Shown here: in pieces, positions 5,530 to 8,363 of the stretch
How the letters are laid out: each line of letters begins with the position of its first letter
Position numbering within the stretch: position 1 is the first letter of the stretch
Assembly: GCA_045542485.1 (NCBI GenBank)
Contig: JAZQLC010000026.1
Span: forward strand, 1 to 8,363
DNA length: 8,363 bases
Direction of reading: 5' to 3'
DNA from: SIG575 sp045542485
GTDB taxonomy: Bacteria > Bacillota > Clostridia > Oscillospirales > Acutalibacteraceae
Translations under genes and position numbers: made by a program
The notes under the pieces: model-generated
What the model was told of the DNA's origin: nothing
What the model saw: only the letters and a program-made list of their open reading frames with translations
Databases searched by the model: none

Positions 5530-8363
5530 AAGATATTTATCAGTTATGGTCACAATGACCATGTGAAACTTGTAGATAAGCTTTTTGATGCATTGATTCA
5601 GGCAGGTCATGAGCCGTGGAAGGATGACAGATATGAGGGTGCAAGCGGAATTAATCCTGGTGACGATTTTACCGGGGTGATTTATAGCGCCATTGATGCA
5701 AGTGATTTTGTTATTGCTTTTGTCAGTCAGAGAACACTGGAAAGTGACTACTGTAAGGGTGAGCGCAACTATGCATATAACCGCAAAGGGAATCATTTTA
5801 TTCAGATTCGACTTGATTATTCCGAAATAACTCTCGGCAACGAGCGCAGTTATGTGGAAATGTCCGATGTGGAAGAAACCACAGGTGAAATCAATGAAAA
5901 AATGTTTCAGGAGGCAGTGGGCAAACTTCTCGCAGCCTTCCGTGATCCTGTCAGCTTTGCAGAGGGCGGATTTACTCCTTGGGCAAAATTTGAAAAACAC
6001 CTTAAGGTCCCCGGTGCACTTCAGTATGATGAATTTGTCGCTATGCCTGATGCGGATGATTTTGTGGGCAGAAAATGGCTTGCGGAAAAGTGTAAAAATT
6101 GGGCCACAGACCCGACAATTCCTTGCCGTCTTTTCGTGATTTACGGTGAAGCGGGTACAGGTAAAACTGCATTTGTGCGACACCTTGCCCGTGATAAGGA
6201 GTTTGTACGCGCTGTACACGTATGTATTTATGACAGACCGAGAACACGCACCGTAGAAGATACTATCAAAGACCTTGCATATGTTCTCGCCAAGAATAAC
6301 GACACCTATTTTAATTTCCTTAAGAATAAGGATTTTTCAACTCTTGACGAAATCGGCGTTGACGGACTTTTTGAATTCCTTTTCCTTGAACCTCTTAAAA
6401 CAGAGAGTGAAAAATTTCTGCTTGTTATCGACGGCCTTGATGAGCTTGATGAGAAAAAAGGTTTTGACCCTCTCATCAAACTTTTCCGTCAACACGCAAA
6501 CAGAATAAATCCCAACATTTCTTTCCTTGTAACGGGCAGACCTGATAACAATATCGTCAGCAGACTTCAGACGGTAGGTTCAGGTAAGGCGGTAGAAAGT
6601 ATTAATCTTGACATTGAAACCAATAACGGTGACCTGAAGGAATATATTGAGAAGAAACTCCGAAAGAAAGACGCTTACACGGAAGTACTTGCTGAAAAAA
6701 TTCTTGACGCTTGTGACGGCAATTTTGAGTATCTTGCACTTCTCTTCAGAGAAATTGATGAAGGTCTTGTTCTTTCTGAGCAGATGTCCTTGCCTGAGGG
6801 TCTTAATTCCCGATACCAGCAATATATTGAACGCCGTTTTGAAAATGCAGGTGTTGACCTGAAATTCAGCAAACTGCAGAGAAGAATTATGTCTGTGCTA
6901 TGTGCCTCATATGAGCCTGTGCCACTGACACTTCTCGCTGATATTCTCGGCGAGGATGAATATGATATTGAGGATGAAATCTGCCTTTTTGGCTCGTTAA
7001 TTCGTCAGAATCGTTCATCTGTCGGTGAAATTATGGTTTCGTTTTTCACAAAGGGCTTCCGTGATTATCTTCTGAGCAGAGTCTGTCGTGAATTTCAGGC
7101 AGATTACAAAAGAGGAAACAAGGAAATTGCAGAATATGTAATTGAGAATTTTAAAAGTGAAAAAGATTTTCTGAGTGTACAGTATATGAACAACAACGCG
7201 TTGGCACACATTTTTGTTTTTGCTTCTGAGAGCTATGACACGGCTGTGGATTATATGAAGAGTCTGTATGAAGATAACAAAGATGCAACCACTCTCCGAC
7301 TTGGCGAAGCGCTGAAAAAATGTGAGAGTGAAGCTATCGGAAATTTTGCAACGATGTGTGAAACGCATAGTGAAATATACTATGATGTGTCAGCTCAACT
7401 TGTGCGGAATCGCGAAAGACTTGTGCTGAATCAGGTTGTATCTGAGCTGGAAAAAATTGGTTCAGAGCGAGAAACATTGAAAATCAGATATGATTTGCTG
7501 ATGTATGATTCTTCTTCAGGAATCTATGCACAGGCAGAAGAAATTTGTCATAAACTTCTTGAAATTGATGAATTGAATTTTAAAGATAATCCTTGTTATG
7601 AAACCAGACGACACCTTTCGGGTACCTATGACTGCCTTGGCCGGGTTGCGAAAAAACAGAATACTGCTGATTCGTTATCGGTTGCTGAAAATTGGTTTTA
7701 CAAGAAGCTTGAGCTTGACGAATGTAATTTAAAAGAAAATCCTTGTTACGAAAGCAGACGCAGTTTTGCTATTGCTTGTGACAGACTTGGCAGTATGGCT
7801 AAATCGAAAGGGACAACGGAAGGATATGCAGCAGCTGAGAAGTGGTTTTTGAATAACCTTAGGTTGTGTGAACAGAATTATGAAGAAAAACCCTGCTATC
7901 AGAGCAGACGCGATCTTTCTGTTACTTACAATAATCTCGGTGACATTTCAAAGGCTAAAAATACACCGGAAGGTTTATCGGAGGCAGAAAAGTGGTATCA
8001 TAAGGAACTTGAACTGTGTGAGCAGAATTACAAAGAAAACCCGTGTTATCAGAGTCGACGCGACTATACTTTTCCAAATGACAGATTAGGTAATGTTGCG
8101 GTGGCTAAAAATACACCGGAAGGTTTATCGGAGGCAGAAAAATGGTATTCTGAGGAAATTGAACTCTGCAAACAGAATTACAGAGAAAATCCTTGTTATG
8201 AAAGCAGACGGGCGCTTTCCATAGCCTATAACAAACTCGGTGGCGTTTCAATGGCGAAAAATACACCTGAGGGTTTATCAGAGGCAGAAAAGTGGTATCG
8301 TAAGGGTGTTGAACTCTGTGAGCAGAATTACAGGGATAATCCATGTTACGAAAGCAGAGAGGA
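5527..8363 (+). CDS. TIR-NACHT-TPR-like repeat protein (bacterial NLR/STAND immune sensor candidate), 3' end outside window
   Basis: One frame runs from GTG 5527 to the right edge without a stop: 945 codons, still open. Residues 1-95 form a TIR domain: FISYGHND (4-11), W31-K-D, GDDF (45-48), and YCKGE with E79 as the likely NAD-cleaving glutamate. A linker follows. FVGR (179-182) opens a NACHT-type STAND ATPase with Walker A GEAGTGKT (207-214), Walker B LLVIDGLDELDE (298-309) and sensor TGRPD (336-340). Residues 448-520 resemble the winged-helix end (SFFTKGFRDYLLS). A helical stretch leads into 50-residue TPR-like repeats from about residue 639 onward. Known proteins of this plan (Avs, bNACHT and other TIR-STAND proteins) sense phage components, oligomerise and kill or stall the cell; here TIR would deplete NAD+. 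Motifs are seen directly; the defence role is inferred. Partners downstream cannot be seen. Confidence 0.88.
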   Translation, partial: MKIFISYGHNDHVKLVDKLFDALIQAGHEPWKDDRYEGASGINPGDDFTGVIYSAIDASDFVIAFVSQRTLESDYCKGERNYAYNRKGNHFIQIRLDYSEITLGNERSYVEMSDVEETTGEINEKMFQEAVGKLLAAFRDPVSFAEGGFTPWAKFEKHLKVPGALQYDEFVAMPDADDFVGRKWLAEKCKNWATDPTIPCRLFVIYGEAGTGKTAFVRHLARDKEFVRAVHVCIYDRPRTRTVEDTIKDLAYVLAKNNDTYFNFLKNKDFSTLDEIGVDGLFEFLFLEPLKTESEKFLLVIDGLDELDEKKGFDPLIKLFRQHANRINPNISFLVTGRPDNNIVSRLQTVGSGKAVESINLDIETNNGDLKEYIEKKLRKKDAYTEVLAEKILDACDGNFEYLALLFREIDEGLVLSEQMSLPEGLNSRYQQYIERRFENAGVDLKFSKLQRRIMSVLCASYEPVPLTLLADILGEDEYDIEDEICLFGSLIRQNRSSVGEIMVSFFTKGFRDYLLSRVCREFQADYKRGNKEIAEYVIENFKSEKDFLSVQYMNNNALAHIFVFASESYDTAVDYMKSLYEDNKDATTLRLGEALKKCESEAIGNFATMCETHSEIYYDVSAQLVRNRERLVLNQVVSELEKIGSERETLKIRYDLLMYDSSSGIYAQAEEICHKLLEIDELNFKDNPCYETRRHLSGTYDCLGRVAKKQNTADSLSVAENWFYKKLELDECNLKENPCYESRRSFAIACDRLGSMAKSKGTTEGYAAAEKWFLNNLRLCEQNYEEKPCYQSRRDLSVTYNNLGDISKAKNTPEGLSEAEKWYHKELELCEQNYKENPCYQSRRDYTFPNDRLGNVAVAKNTPEGLSEAEKWYSEEIELCKQNYRENPCYESRRALSIAYNKLGGVSMAKNTPEGLSEAEKWYRKGVELCEQNYRDNPCYESRE
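7441..8363 (+). repeat. Tandem 150-bp coding repeats (50-residue TPR-like units) in the TIR-NACHT gene
   Basis: The motif P-C-Y-[EQ]-[ST]-R begins at 7591, 7741, 7891, 8041, 8191 and 8341, exactly 150 bases apart each time. That makes five complete units plus a sixth starting at the edge, preceded by a degenerate unit at 7441-7590. Each unit reads roughly PCYxSRRxLSxxYxxLGxxA, a loop xAKNTPEGLS, then EAEKWYxKxLELCEQNYxEN, that is two helices as in TPR proteins but longer than the 34-residue TPR. Units 3 and 4 share 44 of 45 bases around AKNTPEGLSEAEKWY (7954-7998 versus 8104-8148); unit 5 matches unit 3 at 41 of 45. Units 1 and 2 are clearly diverged. The array continues beyond the window. 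Confidence 0.92.

Noticed and set aside
5401..6219. 272-codon open frame on the - strand opposite the TIR domain
   Set aside because: It lies antisense to clear TIR coding sequence with conserved motifs; its translation is Cys/His/Ile-rich shadow sequence without a fold or ribosome site.
7441..8363. CRISPR-like array because of regular spacing
   Set aside because: The 150-base period is an exact multiple of three inside one open frame, with conservation at the protein level; there are no short identical repeats with unique spacers.

Overview
The window looks like a gut-type Clostridia (Ruminococcaceae/Oscillospiraceae-like Firmicute). The clues are moderate GC, strong AGGAGG-type ribosome sites, near-consensus sigma-A promoters with extended -10 elements, a clostridial large serine recombinase, and plant-glycan and starch enzymes. 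The genus is inference; nothing in the sequence fixes it.

Layout. (1) 1-945, + strand: C-terminal part of a large serine recombinase, entering from the left edge and closed by a GNRA-loop terminator at 961-989. (2) 1078-2709, + strand: a secreted right-handed beta-helix enzyme related to polygalacturonases/dextranases (GH28/GH49 type), with its own strong promoter. (3) 2739-2879: a 46-codon reading frame that looks like a broken piece of a galactokinase-like GHMP kinase. (4) 2910-3380, + strand: an unrecognised 156-residue cytosolic protein. (5) 3463-3522: a long hairpin between converging genes. (6) 3538-5183, - strand: an intracellular GH13 alpha-amylase/neopullulanase-like enzyme whose reading frame is split by a -1 shift exactly at an A AAA AAG heptamer. 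(7) 5184-5526: a divergent promoter region. (8) 5527 to the right edge, + strand: a very long open frame (945 codons and still open) encoding a TIR-NACHT-repeat protein.

How the parts fit together. The beta-helix enzyme and the GH13 enzyme fit a carbohydrate-scavenging lifestyle: one acts outside the cell, probably on a pectin-like or other polysaccharide, and the other acts inside on malto-oligosaccharides. The TIR-NACHT protein has the architecture of bacterial NLR-like (STAND) immune sensors. It has an N-terminal TIR domain with a candidate catalytic Glu, a NACHT NTPase with GEAGTGKT, IDGLDEL and TGRPD motifs, a winged-helix-like segment, and an array of 50-residue TPR-like repeats in perfect 150-bp phase. 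By analogy with Avs and bNACHT proteins it would detect an invader through the repeats, oligomerise through NACHT and deplete NAD+ through TIR; that function is inference. A recombinase, a gene fragment, an orphan gene and a defence-type gene close together are consistent with an accessory region of the chromosome. The window shows only one edge of the recombinase gene and does not show the 3' end of the TIR gene.
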